Position numbers and translations under genes: made by a program
In this document: piece after piece, positions 63,964 through 64,000 of the stretch
Layout: each line of letters starts with the position of its first letter
Position numbering within the stretch: the first letter of the stretch is position 1
Assembly: GCA_034190085.1 (NCBI GenBank)
Contig: JAXHTS010000019.1
Location: forward strand, 62,001 to 126,000
DNA: 64,000 nucleotides
Direction: 5' to 3'
From: Spirochaetota bacterium
Lineage (GTDB): Bacteria > Spirochaetota > UBA4802 > JAFGDQ01
The notes under the pieces: model-generated
Database searches by the model: none
Told to the model about the DNA's origin: nothing
Seen by the model: only the letters and a program-made list of their open reading frames with translations

Positions 63964-64000
63964 ATGAAAAAAAACTATTTCTACAATTTACTCTATTTTC
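63964..64000 (+). CDS. Possible start of an exported protein, cut by window end
   Basis: ATG 63964 opens a lysine-rich start followed by aromatic and leucine residues (MKKNYFYNLLYF) that runs to the last base. It resembles the start of a signal peptide and is preceded by TTAGAGAAATTGCT, with GAGA as a poor ribosome site. The rest lies outside the window. Confidence 0.3.
   Translation, partial: MKKNYFYNLLYF

Noticed and set aside
1-64000. tRNA, rRNA, riboswitch or CRISPR features
   Set aside because: I looked for the T-loop consensus, long conserved RNA stretches and regularly spaced direct repeats and saw none; a covariance search (tRNAscan, Infernal) would be needed to exclude short RNAs.

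Overview
The window is AT-rich bacterial DNA that looks like a Gram-negative with an outer membrane and many lipoproteins. I see PorV/UPF0164-type and TonB-dependent outer-membrane proteins, LolA-like and TRL-like exported proteins, a CHASE2-adenylate cyclase, SpoIIE-type phosphatases and ferredoxin-linked redox enzymes. The mix reminds me of Spirochaetota (or a Desulfobacterota/Myxococcota-like relative), but there is no rRNA or marker gene here and the placement is only inference. No tRNA, rRNA or CRISPR array was seen.

Layout. 1-6313: right-hand part of a surface-polysaccharide locus (acyltransferase cut by the window edge, pyruvyltransferase, FrhB-like Fe-S protein, Wzx-like flippase, Wzy/WaaL-like polymerase), visibly more AT-rich than the rest. 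6622-14495: PutP-type Na+/solute symporter, ferredoxin-nitroreductase, acyl-CoA ligase, SCP2 protein, acyl-CoA dehydrogenase and an alpha-methylacyl-CoA racemase-like enzyme, which together suggest handling of branched or sterol-like acyl chains. A long perfect inverted repeat lies just ahead of the SCP2 gene, and a 49-codon membrane-protein gene follows the racemase-like gene. 14833-17415: two exported proteins of unknown function with good terminators. 17504-21173: a compact cluster of a beta-barrel-like protein, an ECF sigma factor, a membrane anti-sigma/ActD-like protein and an exported caspase-like protease whose C-terminus is a second copy of the barrel-like domain. This is the strongest candidate for an undescribed system. 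21295-26548: decaying genes, namely a beta-helix lipoprotein with three in-frame stops and an RND exporter with one amber stop beside an intact LolA-like partner.

27437-38002: an unknown 480-residue protein, a TRL-like lipoprotein, a flavoprotein dehydrogenase, a pectinacetylesterase-like lipoprotein, a CHASE2-adenylate cyclase, an SH3-domain protein, an M48 metalloprotease and a PorV-like outer-membrane protein. 38360-38881: an AhpD-like gene with an in-frame TGA exactly at the second cysteine of the CxxC redox motif, followed by a hairpin that fits a bacterial SECIS element. It is very probably a selenoprotein, which would mean the organism decodes UGA as selenocysteine. 38889-48447 (minus strand): SppA peptidase with a barrel-like N-terminus, a SpoIIE phosphatase and a phosphatase-dead paralogue, thymidylate kinase, glucose-6-phosphate isomerase and an EI24/CysZ-like membrane protein.

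49190-57135: mostly single metabolic and repair genes (beta-propeller lipoprotein, NAD(P)HX repair enzyme, exonuclease III, TIM-barrel protein, LarE, CapA-like lipoprotein, histone-deacetylase-like amidohydrolase). 57235-57583: a small foldback element with 27-bp perfect terminal inverted repeats. 57789-62680: a complete ExbB-ExbD-ExbD-TonB-receptor operon with two further TRL-like lipoproteins behind it. The last 450 bases hold no gene except the possible first codons of one that leaves the window.
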